DNA of 64,000 bases from Zoroaster sp. YZ-2022 (lineage: Eukaryota; Echinodermata; Asteroidea; Forcipulatida; Zoroasteridae): NCBI GenBank assembly GCA_029582265.1, contig CM055831.1:29388189-29452188 (forward strand), read 5' to 3'. The notes below the pieces were generated by a model. The model made no database searches. It worked only from the letters and a program-made list of their open reading frames with translations, and was not told where the DNA came from. Within the stretch, counting starts at the first letter, position 1. Each line of letters opens with the position of its first letter. The translations under genes and the position numbers were made by a program. Below are positions 54,501 through 63,786 of this stretch, piece by piece.

Positions 54501-57500
54501 TCCCAAGTTCCTACTGGTTTGATAAAATTGATAATTGATAATTCTGATGGGTGGGGCGAATTGGTTTTGGGGCGAAACAGCGTCACTTTTAAATAATAAA
54601 AAACAGCGGCAGGTTAACTTAAATTAATTTTTATCTAGAAAAACGCGAAACAGAATTTTCATGAAATATGGCAAGGTCACCAATAACATTAAATACAATA
54701 AAATGCAATCATCTGATTGAACCAGAAGTTGCGGCTTGCGAATTTGAAATTATCTTTTAATATTTTATCAAATAGGCCTATCAACAAAAATCAACTCCTG
54801 AACAAAGAATAGATACAATCTACATTTGTTCTTGATTGTAATAACAATGAAATATCTAACATTAATCTCAAAGAAATTATTTTGCTTTCCGGGCCAAAAC
54901 AGGACATTTAAATTTAACATATTCTTTTTTTAATGTTTCTTTTTTACTTTAATGTATTGCTTCGGAGGGGGCTAGCTGTTAGAAGCGGGGTGAATTCGTG
55001 TGTTTTTATTTATTTCGAGGAAAGATTCCAACAAAGAAAGTGAAATGACAAGCATAATAAGTCGTTAAGAAATTCCGGTTTAAAAACCACTATACACCAT
55101 TGTGTTCTCAAAACGTATTACAGATTAACATGAACTTATTTGGTGTAAAATATTTTCAAACATCAAACTCCCCAATAATATTTTTGTCTGGGATGCTATA
55201 CAGTACATTTTTAATCAAATGAATGTTTGTCTTCCGGAAACGTAAATTCCACGTTGGAATGAAAATTAAAAATCTTAATAGATTTTCACTGGATTTTCGT
55301 TAACGACACAACGAAATAGGTTGAAATGTTCACAGGTTTATAGTTAAAGGGACACGATCAACAGAGCGTGGAATCGGAGTGCTAGTTTTAGATTTGTGAC
55401 TGAAAATAATACCACACATGATAAGGCCATTATTACCGTTGCTGCTGCATAAATGAGCCAGTAATTTCCAGTCACTGTATTCACTGTTAAACTAGAACAC
55501 TGATTCCATGCCCTGTTGAAAGTTTGCTCTGATCGTGACGATATTGTCCCTTTAAATATAAATATTTGTTGATTCTCAAGTATGGATGCATTACAAACAT
55601 TTTACCCCAAAAATGTATACTGGCTTTAATTTTAATTTATTTATTTCTTTTTTATTTAAATAAAAAGTGTATTCTTTTCTTAAGATACTGGTTTCGGGTG
55701 GTGCTACACGGGCGGCAGCTCTCGTGTTAACAACCGGTGAGTGATCGTAAGCACTCCTTTTAGGCTCTATATAGTGGGGCCCTAAGCAATCTGAAATCCA
55801 TTTTAGAACCCTGAATGTATTTATTTGAAGGGAAGGTACAACATGTATTTTATGTGTGTTTATGTTTTACAAAATGTCGCCGGGAGGTGTTATCGGAAAC
55901 TGAATACTCCGATCCACCATATACGGAAACCGAATACTCCGATCCACCATAGGCCTTGACTTCTTTGCAAATGCCACAATGTGCACGTGACAACCGATTT
56001 GCGCATTGCATGCTGGTCTAGCTAATGATCAAAAATAATACAAAACTGACCTTACCTCCCCATATATTCGTGTTTGAACCGTTTTATTTTGCAAATGTTT
56101 ACTGTTAATTTAGTTTAACTGTAGTTTTTGTTCATTACAGGGCTGTTAAGGATAGCAATTATTTTACTGATGAGGCTACCCCCTATGTAAATAAGACAAT
56201 AAATAAATAAAATATTGGCTGGTTCCCTTTCCAGTGACTGGTTCCCAGCTGAGTGTGTTATCAAGTACCATCATTCTTTCTGCAGTATGCACATTCTACA
56301 CCGTCATTGTAAGTATAGGCATGTCCATTTCCCCGTACCCTCTCGGTTATTAAAATGAAAAATAAAATAATTACCCATTGGACTGATGTCATTATACGGG
56401 TATACTAAATAAATATAATATGCCCATCAGGTGTATTATACTTATCCGTTATATACCGGTAAGTATTTAGGCAAAGTATATTAACATATCGCTGTCAGCC
56501 TCGCCTCTCTACAGCAAAAATCGGCAAACGTGGACACCATGAAATAATAAAGTTGACACCGCTGGTGATATTTTAACACCACATCTTTTGAAGTTAGGAC
56601 AATTATACTTTATGTCACAGTGGAGTGCCGTGGCCGAGCGATGTAGCGCACCAGACTCAAGTTCTGGTGGCTGAGTCGTCAGAATGTGGGTTCGAATCCT
56701 ACAGTCATCATGCCGGTTGCGGCACTTGTGTCCTTGAGCAAGCACTTAACCTTAAATTGCTTCTCTTTACCCAGGAGTATAAATGGAGACCTATGATGGC
56801 AGAGATGGTAATTGTGTTTGATTAGATGAGTGCCTAACAGGCTGCCGGGGCTGTATACTTCCCAGGAAGTTGAGAATGATCCAGGAATGATTTTTAAAAA
56901 GCAGCCTGATGACATCTATCGTAAATGTAAAAAGCACCTTGAGCATCACATCGTGATGGAGTTGGCACTATATAAAAACTGTTTCGCAGTGAAAAGACCG
57001 ATCCGGCCAATCAAGCATTACAGATTGACCAATGACTATTGCTACGGCCACGGTCAAGTTTGTGCAACATCACGCTTTTCATAACATTGCAAGGATGGGA
57101 AAGCTTACAGCAAATCGGGATCGGTCTATTGTGTTGTTTACATTCACTTATGGTTGTTGTTGTTTACCACAGGGTGGCATGAAAGCAGTCATTTGGGCCG
57201 ATGTTTTTCAGATGTGTCTGATATTTAGTTGTCTTATAGCAACGGTGATCAAGGCGGCAGTGGACCTTGGGTTTTATAATATCTGGATGATTAATCTAGA
57301 GGGTGGTAGATTCAACGTAGTAAGGTAGGTGCAAATTGGAAGTTTATTTACAGAGGTGGACGACCATACGGGACCTTGCTAGAAATTTTCTGTTTATGCA
57401 GACGTAATTTGGTACATAAATCGTATTTTTTTTTAACCTACAGTCGCTTCTCAATTATACAATTGGGTCTATGCTAATGATGTTTCGGGAATATATTGTG

Positions 57501-60500
57501 TAGCCTAATTGTAACTTTGCTTACTTCATTTTGTAAACTAAATAAAGCCTACTCTTCTTCCCGCTTCCCGTGACTTATTTTTAAAATGTATTTTGCAAGT
57601 GTTTATTTTCCTTTCCTCTTGTAAACAGCAGCATTTCGATACCAGTATTTCGATTAAAAAGAAAATAACCGTAAATTGTCGATAAACTAACCAAAAAAAC
57701 AACCCGAGTGAAATATGTATTGAGAATTCACAATCTAATTTGTTCAGTGAAGAAATGCCTATACTCTTTTGTTATGTTAGTATTAAGATTTGTAGCCTTG
57801 CATGGTGAAAAGTGAAGACTGTTTACGGTGACACTATGTAGAAATTCTCTTTTGAGTTGTAACCAATCGGTTCTTTTCAGAACTATTTACTACTCAAGAG
57901 AGAATTTCTACATGGTCTCACCGCAAACAGTCTTTACTTTCGTTATGTGTTAATTTTGAGTATAGTTATTCTCAGAACCACTCTATATAATCAGTGGCGT
58001 AAATCCGTGTAGAAAAGTGGGGATACTGAAATATGTTTTCCCAATGTACAACCTACTGGATCTCGAACGTCGCTCAACGGGGGATACCCCCCTCCCCAAA
58101 CACCGCTTGAAACATCACTTTATGTACCGAGGTACCATTTCTCTTCTCCAATGCTATCATAAAGATGACACCCAAACGGACAAAGAAACAAACATACAAC
58201 AAATATTTAAACGAATTATTGCACAATTATTCGCTTATTAATATTTTTCCGCATGAAAAATTCTGGGGGATGATCCGGGAAAAAAAGTGGGGGGAAAATA
58301 TCCCCCATCCCCGGGATTCGCGACCATGTCTTTAATTATTACAAGTTTAGATGAGTCACGATTTAGCCTATACACGCCAATTTTCGTTCACTAATCCCTC
58401 CAGTTTCGATCCTGATCCAAGAGATATTGACAATTTCTGGAGTGTGTTCATTGGTGGCATCTTTACATGGCTTACTCTCTTGACAGTACTGCCCCATCAA
58501 GCGCAACGATACGTCAGTTGCAAATCACAGACACATGCGCACATGTAAGTTATGTTTTGTTATACTGATCAGTTACAATATGTATTACCTTGTCTTACTT
58601 GAAATTTGTTTAAAAGGTAATGACTTGACTGGAACTATGTAATAATTATGCTCTTCAGATCTTAACACTGAACGAAAATAATATGACCTTTATTCTTATA
58701 TTTGAAGGTTGGCGTCTTTTAAAAGATTTGACACGTCTACCTAAAGAAATGCAGAACTAAACAACAAGAAATTTAGATAAACAAGTTTGACATTATTATT
58801 AAGTAAAGACTGTTCAAATAAAATGAGCAGATTTTCGCTCATTGTTTGTTTGCAAAGTTTTCAGAAAACATCTCTCCTGTGATGTGATTTGTATAACAGA
58901 TCATTTGGCTTGTATATTGCTGGGTCTTGCGTCATCGTTTTGCTCTGTACCCTATGTGGAATGGTCATATACGCCAACTACGTTGATTGTGACCCTCTTT
59001 CTGATAATAAACTTACAGATCCTGATGGGGTAAGTACTTACCTCATGGTTATAATTATCTAATTTACAAATTGTTATTTAAAAGCTTAGGGGACCTATTT
59101 AGTATAAAGTTGACAATCATCTCAAAAAAGCAAGTCCCTATTAATGAAACGTTAACAGGTAAGTATAAAGGGAATTTATAGACCATGTGACTTGAGTACC
59201 AGGGTGATTTCCCGCCGGGCAAAAGTGTGTGTACATTTTGTACTTCTCCACAATAATGGTTTCATTTTCAGATGAATAAGATTTGAGATTTAATGTTTAT
59301 AGTGCCAATTTAAAAAAAAAATCAAATTAAGTATTATTCTGCTGACATCTCAATATATCAGATGTCATAGATCAGTTTACATTTTTAGCTCTTTTGTAAA
59401 CATGTGATGTCATTGGTCACATCGTCTATAGAACTGCCCTTTGAATCAAGATATACAAGCAACATGTGAAAGTTAATGAAAAAATTGTGAAAATGCATTC
59501 AAATTTTCCGTCTTCATTCTTACGTGAAAGTGAGGAAAGAGTGCCCTTTCCTAAATTGGAAATTATTTCACTTTTTACAAAGTGACAGGTCCTCAGACCA
59601 AATTATATCTAGGTAAGATTGATACCATCATCAGCTTTACTGCAAGTTAGTTACACATGAATTTGATCAATTTGATCGATTTAATTACATATTCATTTAC
59701 TTTCCTTTTAATAATATAATAATTTCTTGAAATTTACATCGGGTTCCAAATACCAATGTTGTACCTTCCAATCCAACATTATTTCTAGGAGTAGGATTTT
59801 GTAAGCACTTATTCTTTTTCAACCACGGTAATTACTTTATGTATTATCATCACACACTTTTTATAGAGGTTTCTGTTGTTCAGTGTGAATAAGTGCCGCC
59901 ATTTTGTGACGTCACATCAAAATAGGTAGGCTCTACACAATGTATTCTAAGCGCTACTTAGGCCTACATTTTATGTTCAAATGAACTAAATGAACCAACA
60001 TTATTTAAGGACAAAAGCAAAAAATAGATGACCAAACCGTTAACAAATTCCTCTAAAGACAAACTGAAATTAAGCAATAATAGCACTAATTCTATGAATG
60101 TAAAAAAGGGGCCATTATTTCCTTCCAGCCTCGGTTTGGTCACATGGACTTTTATATAAGAATAAAGGTGACTGCACCCAGTGCACCGTAATAAAATTTA
60201 ATGTCTACATTGTCAAAATTATCCAACGAAGACAAGATAATATAATGTTCCAGTGCGAACATTTTTGGAGATGAATATTTTAATGAAACCACTGGTGATG
60301 ACCATTTTGCCTTTTTCTCTTCCTCAGCTTCTTCCGTATTACATCTTAGATGCATTCAATGATTTCCCCGGCCTCCCGGGATTGTTTGTGTCTGGTCTCT
60401 GCAGTGCCGCCCTTAGGTAGGCATTGACTCTAGCATGAAAGGGCTGCACCATTAACCACAAGTTATGCCATGATCCTTTCTGTGTGATGCGATCGAATCC

Positions 60501-63140
60501 AATCCAATGGTTATTTGTAATCCAATAATAATTTTTCCTTGAGGATTTTAGTGCTGCTATCAAGAGCTATATTAATAAGCCGAGTACCCTTCACTAACCA
60601 AGCAAACTAACCAAATGGAAATATCACAATCTCAACTTAGCATTGTATGGAAGTATTCACATGTATAGTGCATGTGGGCTCGGGAATTGTAACAAATATT
60701 GGCCAAGTACATGGAAGTCCACAACAACCGCACGGGGGCATAACTAGGGCTGTGCCCAAGCCTAGGTACGGGACTGTTTGTGCTGCAAGGAGGCGTGCTT
60801 TCGGTGTCAGGGCATGAAATCGGTGTCCTTGTTTAGGATGAACAGAGTGACTGACAATTACTGGCTCATTTATGAAGCAGCAACGATAATATGACCTTAT
60901 GTTGGATATTATGGTAGTCACCAAGTTAATCGAAACCTAGCACTCCAATTCCATGCCCTGTTGATCGTGACGACAGTGTCCCTTTAAACTAGGTCATTGA
61001 CATTGTGCTCCTCAAACTCAAAGGTTGCGACGCAGCGTGATGATTTATTTATTGTTGGTACATAAAAATGGCACAAACACGGTTTTAACAAAACTTTGGT
61101 CAGTGATTTTTCCTCCCATTTACAAAGAAACTTTAGAAGTGTGTGGATTAAAACAATAAGTGCCGGCAAAATGACAGATCTTAAATACAAATAATACAAT
61201 GCTAGAACATTCAACATTAATCCCATCCCAATTTGGGTAACATTTTTCAAACTGTTCTTGACAGCACCACGTCCTCAGTTTTGAATTCCGTAGCAACGGT
61301 TACAGGCGAACACATTGTCACTAAAATCTGGAAGAATTTATCCGATTCCAGATACCTCCTGATCACAAGGATACTCGGTGAGAAACACGAAAACAACTTC
61401 TTTGTTATATTTGATATATAAATCATAGACCTTTTCCCCCAATATTAGGGGAAAATTTCAAATCAGGAAACATTTTGCAGTGAAATTAGCTTAAAGCCCT
61501 TTAACTCTCTTTGTATTCTCAAATAACATAAATCACTACATATTATTACTAAATTATTTGTTGTGTTAGCATGTACCGTATGTTATGCAATACAACTCTC
61601 AAGTTATTGAGTAACTCGTTCAATACAAGCGGTAATGGCTGCTCGCTCAGGAACCTTGCACAAGATAAGCAATGCACAAATCAACAGAGGGTGGTGTTAC
61701 ATAGTATCTTAACATTAACATGAAAGTTACTTGGTGCAAAGTTGATGATTGTGTCATCCCTTCAAATATTACTGTTTGAGGTGATATCATTTCAGTACAA
61801 GTAACAAATTATTTCCCTAATAAGTTGCTTTCCTCTGGATACGTACATTTTCCCTTATAATTAGATTAACTTTCGTCTTGGTTTGAATTTTTGTTTCGTT
61901 ATTTTTATTCGTTTAGTTTGAATAGTCCTATATCTTGAATAATTGTGTTATTTTTGCCCTTAGCCAGCAGGTAGGACTACTTAAAGGGACAGTATCGTCA
62001 CGAGACTTTCAACAGGGCATGGAATCGGTGTCCTGGTTTAAAATGAACATAGTGACTGAAAATTACTGGCTCATGAGCAGCAATGATCACCTTATCATGT
62101 GTGATAGCACTCGGATAGCACTCCGATTCCATGCCCTGCTGATCATGACGATATTGTCCCTTTAAGCAAACTTGCTATTGGTTTTAATTTATGGGTTCTC
62201 ATTCGTTTGTTTTTAGTGTTGTTGTTTGGTGGCTTTAACATTGCAACTTCGCTGTTTGTTGGACAGTTGGGAAACTTACTCCGGGTAAGTGTAAATAAAA
62301 CCAACAACAATGTGCATATAATTCATGTTTAGAGCCCATAAACACTATCAAAAATACATAACTATGAGGTAACACCAATTATTTGGTTGTGAAAAAATAT
62401 GCTGTCGGGAAAATCGGCATGAAAATGTAATGTGTACCTAAAACTATTAATAGAGAATAAGCAAACTGTTTACCAACCTAGCAGGTCCTTTCTCAAATGT
62501 AAAATGGACGATATAAACACACACACAAGAATGGGGAGAAGTCCATTTTGCCTTTGAGAAAGAACCTGCTAGGTTCGAAACGTAAGGCCGGTAACTACTA
62601 TTTTATAAAACATATTTTGACTATTTTTAACAGAGCAGCTTTACAGCTGAATCGCAATAATTTTACATTGTTCAGTAAAAGAAAGAACATTTGTGTTTTT
62701 AAAACTGCATTAAAATTTACAGACTAAATAATTCGGCAAAAGGAAGTGGTAGAGGCGGAGGTAGTAGGAAGGAAGTGAGGGGTGGTAGGTTTGGGGAGGG
62801 GAGAAGGATGGTGGAGATAAGGATTGCGGGAAAGGAGACGACGAAAGGGAAGACAATATTGTGTACAATAGTCATGAAATATAGTGAGCAACATTAAAAA
62901 TTTATTTTAGATTTTTTAAATTTGATATTAATTAATTTTGATTATGATGGATCCCTATTGTATGATGCCATTGTTCACATTAGAAGATCGACCTTAAATA
63001 TAACTGAATGATGGAGTAAATATAAATATTATTTCATGTGAATTATTTGTTAGGCTATAATTGGTCTTATCGGAGTGACGAATGCCCCAGTTTGTGCTGT
63101 GTTTATTCTGGGTTTCTTCTTCAGACGAGCTAACGCAAAG
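42354..63140 (+). CDS. Gene B: SLC5 symporter paralogue, SMCT/SMVT-like (exons 1-12, 3' end outside window)
   Basis: Exons 42354-42503, 51038-51238, 53552-53617, 55685-55736, 56235-56308, 57173-57324, 58404-58544, 58900-59029, 60328-60416, 61265-61377, 62217-62284 and 63054-63140 join in frame to 441 codons. From exon 2 on, every exon has the same length and phase as in gene A; exon 1 is one codon shorter. Family marks are intact: GGMKAVIWADVFQ, QAQRYVSCKS, the PGLPGLF stretch and STTSSVLNSVA. No frameshift or internal stop is seen, so it looks functional. Exon 13 (helix 12 and the glycosylated loop) through exon 16 should follow 64000. Differences in helices 2, 6 and 7 suggest a different substrate preference, but that is inference. 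Intron 1 is 8.5 kb against 1.5 kb in gene A because of transposon insertions. Confidence 0.92.
43795..44375 (-). pseudogene. LINE remnant, minus strand, split by a miniature element
   Basis: On the minus strand: WIDNTGRDIKVRKALSLKAL (about 44285-44345), then after an interruption LEKQLDGCYTRMLREVLGV and RRLKFAGHCYRHPKLPVSKL (43860-44044). These are typical C-terminal motifs of RTE/CR1-type reverse transcriptases. In-frame stops and deletions show it is dead. The interruption is 44125-44250. Confidence 0.8.
44125..44250. mobile_element. Small inverted-repeat element inside the LINE remnant
   Basis: Ends CAAAAACGGTGGTGTTAAAA and (reverse complement of the right end) CAAAAACTGTGGTGTTAAAA. The centre has paired ATATAAACACCA-type motifs. 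A partial relative lies at 56520-56595. Confidence 0.8.
44520..44606. repeat. Degenerate GAGTCC-type repeat scrap
   Basis: Contains GTGTCCCAAGTCATATGGGT and GAGTCCGAGTCCGAG, related to the array at 52180-52515 and the scrap at 48820-48940. Confidence 0.65.
44717..46952. mobile_element. TA-flanked DNA transposon (2.2 kb) carrying a cysteine-rich exon
   Basis: Both ends read CCGTAAAATGGGGTAACTTT inward and stay identical for 24 bp. They are flanked by TA at 44715-44716 and 46953-46954. A perfect 15-bp-arm hairpin (TGCCAAAGTTGCCCC) lies near the left end at 44896-44931, echoing the terminal motif. TA duplication fits the Tc1/mariner/pogo superfamily. The only coding remnant is at 45531-45951; no DDE catalytic domain is visible, so it is non-autonomous as it stands. 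Confidence 0.88.
45531..45951 (-). CDS. Cysteine-rich zinc-finger exon inside the TA-flanked transposon
   Basis: Minus-strand frame open from a good acceptor (TTTTTATTCACAG, exon start 45951) to a stop at 45531, about 139 codons. It contains an upstream C-rich part (EACSYKTCDGCIAHRASKKK), an acidic serine stretch (DSELDSESDSD), then CQLCKVDY, EWLQCVFCLGWVCGKC and YCCHLC. The C-x2-C spacing with W resembles the PHD/zinc-finger-like C-terminus of pogo-group DDE transposases. No start exon is seen. It could be the last exon of a transposase gene whose middle was deleted, or a captured host exon. Confidence 0.6.
47158..47398. repeat. Short tandem array of GAACGAAATGATTTCGAGG units
   Basis: About a dozen 18-21-bp units of GGGAACGAAATGTTATTTCGA type. 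Each unit carries the inverted CGAAAT/ATTTCG pair, so both strands are open in places. Confidence 0.88.
47465..47675. mobile_element. Partial 'GGCCAAAAAAGTCTCCGG' family element
   Basis: Shares ATGGTGGCTAAGAGAGGC, CTATGTGAAAAAGTCGTTTA and ACCGGAGACTTCTTGTTTGG plus CCTTA with the other copies. Its left end is missing or diverged. Confidence 0.65.
47698..47776. repeat. Imperfect hairpin of ~80 bp
   Basis: GATCCTGAGATAAATTATCT plus CGGG pairs with CCCGGGATAATTTATCTCG plus GGAT. Each arm itself contains the near-palindrome GATAAATTATC. The inner parts, GACGACATCCTA and TAGGATATCGTC, also pair. Confidence 0.75.
48118..48178. mobile_element. Palindromic element, TTAAAGGG family, right-end fragment
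   Basis: Reads ACCGATTCCATGCCCTATCG through GACGATATTGTCCATTTAAA: right end only. Confidence 0.7.
48820..48940. repeat. Degenerate GAGTCC-type repeat scrap
   Basis: Contains CGAGTCCGAGTCCGAGGGTC and GACTGAGTCTGAGTCC; related to the array at 52180-52515. Confidence 0.65.
49083..50163. repeat. Pair of direct ~200-bp repeats in gene B intron 1
   Basis: 49083-49282 and 49970-50163 share TCTAAATTGTGGGTAC, TCTAGGCCTTTC and ACACAAGCTTGTC...AAACTCCTTGGTAAATTTAG to GGATTGAAGTGTTC. The following stretch, from about 50165 (GATGACACCCAAAC...TTCTGGGGGGATGATCC), resembles 58160-58280. These look like pieces of one larger, unidentified repeat. Confidence 0.7.
50505..50630. repeat. Partial copy of the AAAGACTGTTTGCGGTGA foldback
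   Basis: Contains AAGTAAAGACTGTTTTGGTA and TAGTTCTGAAAAGAACTGG. It lies ~410 nt upstream of exon 2. Confidence 0.6.
51038..51238 (+). CDS. Gene B exon 2 (residues 51-117)
   Basis: Follows TTTTTGTGTAG and ends TATCAG before GTATTT, phase 0. Encodes TMSLMATLFTGIFLQGSVSE (Na+-site helix 2) and helix 3. Twenty of 67 residues differ from gene A. Confidence 0.93.
52180..52515. repeat. GACTCG-type minisatellite with ACCCACATGA spacers
   Basis: (GACTCG)n runs separated by ACCCACATGACTCGG at 30-36-bp intervals, about nine units. It gives Ser/Asp-rich, Arg/Val-rich and Glu/Ser-rich frames on both strands that are artefacts of composition. Confidence 0.9.
53552..53617 (+). CDS. Gene B exon 3 (residues 118-139)
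   Basis: Follows TGTTTGCAG and ends before GTAAGTC, phase 0. Encodes YIGLRFNGAVQYCCLFIGYI, then YM. Ten nucleotide differences in 66 from gene A. Confidence 0.92.
53880..54095. mobile_element. Palindromic element, TTAAAGGG family
   Basis: Left end TTAAAGAGACAGTATCGTCA; the right end is eroded after GATCGTGACAATATT. Confidence 0.78.
55344..55555. mobile_element. Palindromic element, TTAAAGGG family
   Basis: The left end lacks the ATATCGT part (TTAAAGGGACACGATCAAC); the right end is intact (GACGATATTGTCCCTTTAA). It lies 130 nt upstream of exon 4. Confidence 0.83.
55685..55736 (+). CDS. Gene B exon 4 (residues 140-157, split codon)
   Basis: A 52-nt exon after TTTTCTTAAG and before GTGAGT, phase 1 at the end. 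Encodes ILVSGGATRAAALVLTT. An arginine in helix 4 (GATRAA) replaces gene A's phenylalanine region (IATFAA); its effect is unknown. Confidence 0.85.
56235..56308 (+). CDS. Gene B exon 5 (residues 157-181)
   Basis: Follows CCCTTTCCAG and ends before GTAAGTAT. Encodes TGSQLSVLSSTIILSAVCT, helix 5. It differs at 2 of 74 nt from gene A exon 5. Confidence 0.93.
56520..56595. repeat. Partial relative of the 44125-44250 element
   Basis: Contains AATAAAGTTGACACCGCTGG and TATTTTAACACCACA, matching the right half of that element. Confidence 0.6.
56621..56985 (+). mobile_element. tRNA-Leu-derived SINE
   Basis: Starts TGGAGTGCCGTGGCCGAGCG, with anticodon arm CCAGACTCAAGTTCTGG (loop as in tRNA-Leu CAA) and B box GGGTTCGAATCC. 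The body includes TGTCCTTGAGCAAGCACTTA, and the tail CACCTTGAGCATCAC...CACTATATAAAAAC lacks a long (ATT)n. Not a functional tRNA: the arms are imperfect and the transcript continues into the SINE body. Confidence 0.88.
57173..57324 (+). CDS. Gene B exon 6 (residues 182-232)
   Basis: Follows TTTACCACAG and ends GTAAG before GTAGGT, phase 2. Encodes GGMKAVIWADVFQMCLIFSC, helix 6 and LEGGRFNVV. Confidence 0.93.
57809..57945. mobile_element. Foldback element with ~48-bp arms
   Basis: The left arm AAGACTGTTTACGGTGACAC...GAAATTCTCTTTTGAGT pairs with the right arm ACTCAAGAGAGAATTTC...CACCGCAAACAGTCTTTAC. Partial copies are at 36755 and 50505. No coding capacity. Confidence 0.82.
58404..58544 (+). 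CDS. Gene B exon 7 (residues 232-279)
   Basis: Follows CCCTCCAG and ends CACAT before GTAAGT, phase 2. Encodes FDPDPRDIDNFWSVFIGGIF, helix 7 and HQAQRYVSCKS. Confidence 0.92.
58900..59029 (+). CDS. Gene B exon 8 (residues 279-322)
   Basis: Follows TTTGTATAACAG and ends GATGGG before GTAAGT, phase 0. Encodes helix 8 (YIAGSCVIVLLCTLCGMVIY) and the CDP loop. Confidence 0.92.
59030..60327 (+). other. Gene B intron 8
   Basis: A 1.3-kb intron with no clear transposon. Scraps resembling the 81-bp minisatellite unit (ACCAATGTTGTACCTTCC at about 59752) occur, as they do at 2085, 5535 and 15415. Confidence 0.5.
60328..60416 (+). CDS. Gene B exon 9 (residues 323-352)
   Basis: Follows TTCCTCAG and ends CTTAG before GTAGGC, phase 2. 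Encodes LLPYYILDAFNDFPGLPGLF, then VSGLCSAAL. Confidence 0.92.
60800..60988. mobile_element. Palindromic element, TTAAAGGG family, left-truncated
   Basis: The right end is intact (GATCGTGACGACAGTGTCCC plus TTTAA). The left starts inside at CAGGGCATGAAATCGGTGTC. Confidence 0.78.
61265..61377 (+). CDS. Gene B exon 10 (residues 352-390), Na+-site helix
   Basis: Follows TCTTGACAG and ends before GTGAGA, phase 1. Encodes STTSSVLNSVATVTGEHIV, keeping all the Na+-site hydroxyl residues. Confidence 0.93.
61981..62165. mobile_element. Palindromic element, TTAAAGGG family
   Basis: TTAAAGGGACAGTATCGTCA at the left and GACGATATTGTCCCTTTAA at the right, shortened inside (185 bp). It ends 51 nt upstream of exon 11. 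Confidence 0.85.
62217..62284 (+). CDS. Gene B exon 11 (residues 390-412)
   Basis: Follows GTTTTTAG and ends CTCCGG before GTAAGT, phase 0. Encodes LLFGGFNIATSLFVGQLGNL, helix 10. Confidence 0.92.
62475..62575. repeat. Hairpin-forming element, AACCTAGCAGGT arms
   Basis: AACCTAGCAGGTCCTTTCTC at the left is complementary to GAGAAAGAACCTGCTAGGTT at the right. The stem continues inward with AAATGGAC/GTCCATTT around a (CA)n-containing loop. Confidence 0.82.
63054..63140 (+). CDS. Gene B exon 12 (residues 413-441)
   Basis: Follows TTATTTGTTAG and ends GCAAAG before GTAATA, phase 0. Encodes AIIGLIGVTNAPVCAVFILG and FFFRRANAK. The last gene B exon in the window. Confidence 0.92.
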
Positions 63141-63786
63141 GTAATAATTTACTGTTATACTTGTATTCGATAGTGGCGAGATACAGGGTCTACCCACCCT
63201 GTGTCTTTTTCAAGTTTATTACTATAGTACTCAAGAGTAAGTTCCATTTTGCCAAAATTTTAATTACACCGTGTCACCATTATTCGTTTTGCTAATTTCT
63301 ATTTATTTGATTTTATATCATTAATGGTGACCCCGGTTCAAACGACCTAATAAGTGAATAATAGGAAAGGACTGAAAAGCAACACACAAGGATTTAATAT
63401 ATAAACTTAGAGGATTTTAATTAAACATATTTGTATTAATATTTATATTCAAACTTTGATCTGGTTACATACACTAATTAGTTGTGAACTCATGACTATA
63501 TATATATCTTATTTATTTCTTACGTTTTTGCCTTACTTTTTTCTAAATTAAATCTCTGTCAATATTGCGAACATAATTTACAAACATTAATACTAGTTAT
63601 ATTGTTGATTGTAACAGCCTTCAGGAAATGGTCCGAACCCCTGGCAACATGTCTCTCACAGGACAGCGTTGGATGAATGATGTACATGTAATGCCTCAGT
63701 GGTTTAGTTGTTAATTGAAGATGTGGTCTCTTCTCAAGCAGGGAAGGTGGTCACTCTGAACATACAGCCATCTATTAACATAAGAT

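Noticed and set aside
56625..56710. Functional tRNA-Leu gene
   Set aside because: The A and B boxes and anticodon arm are tRNA-like, but the arms mismatch and the sequence continues into a repeated SINE body also found at 27708 and 63787.
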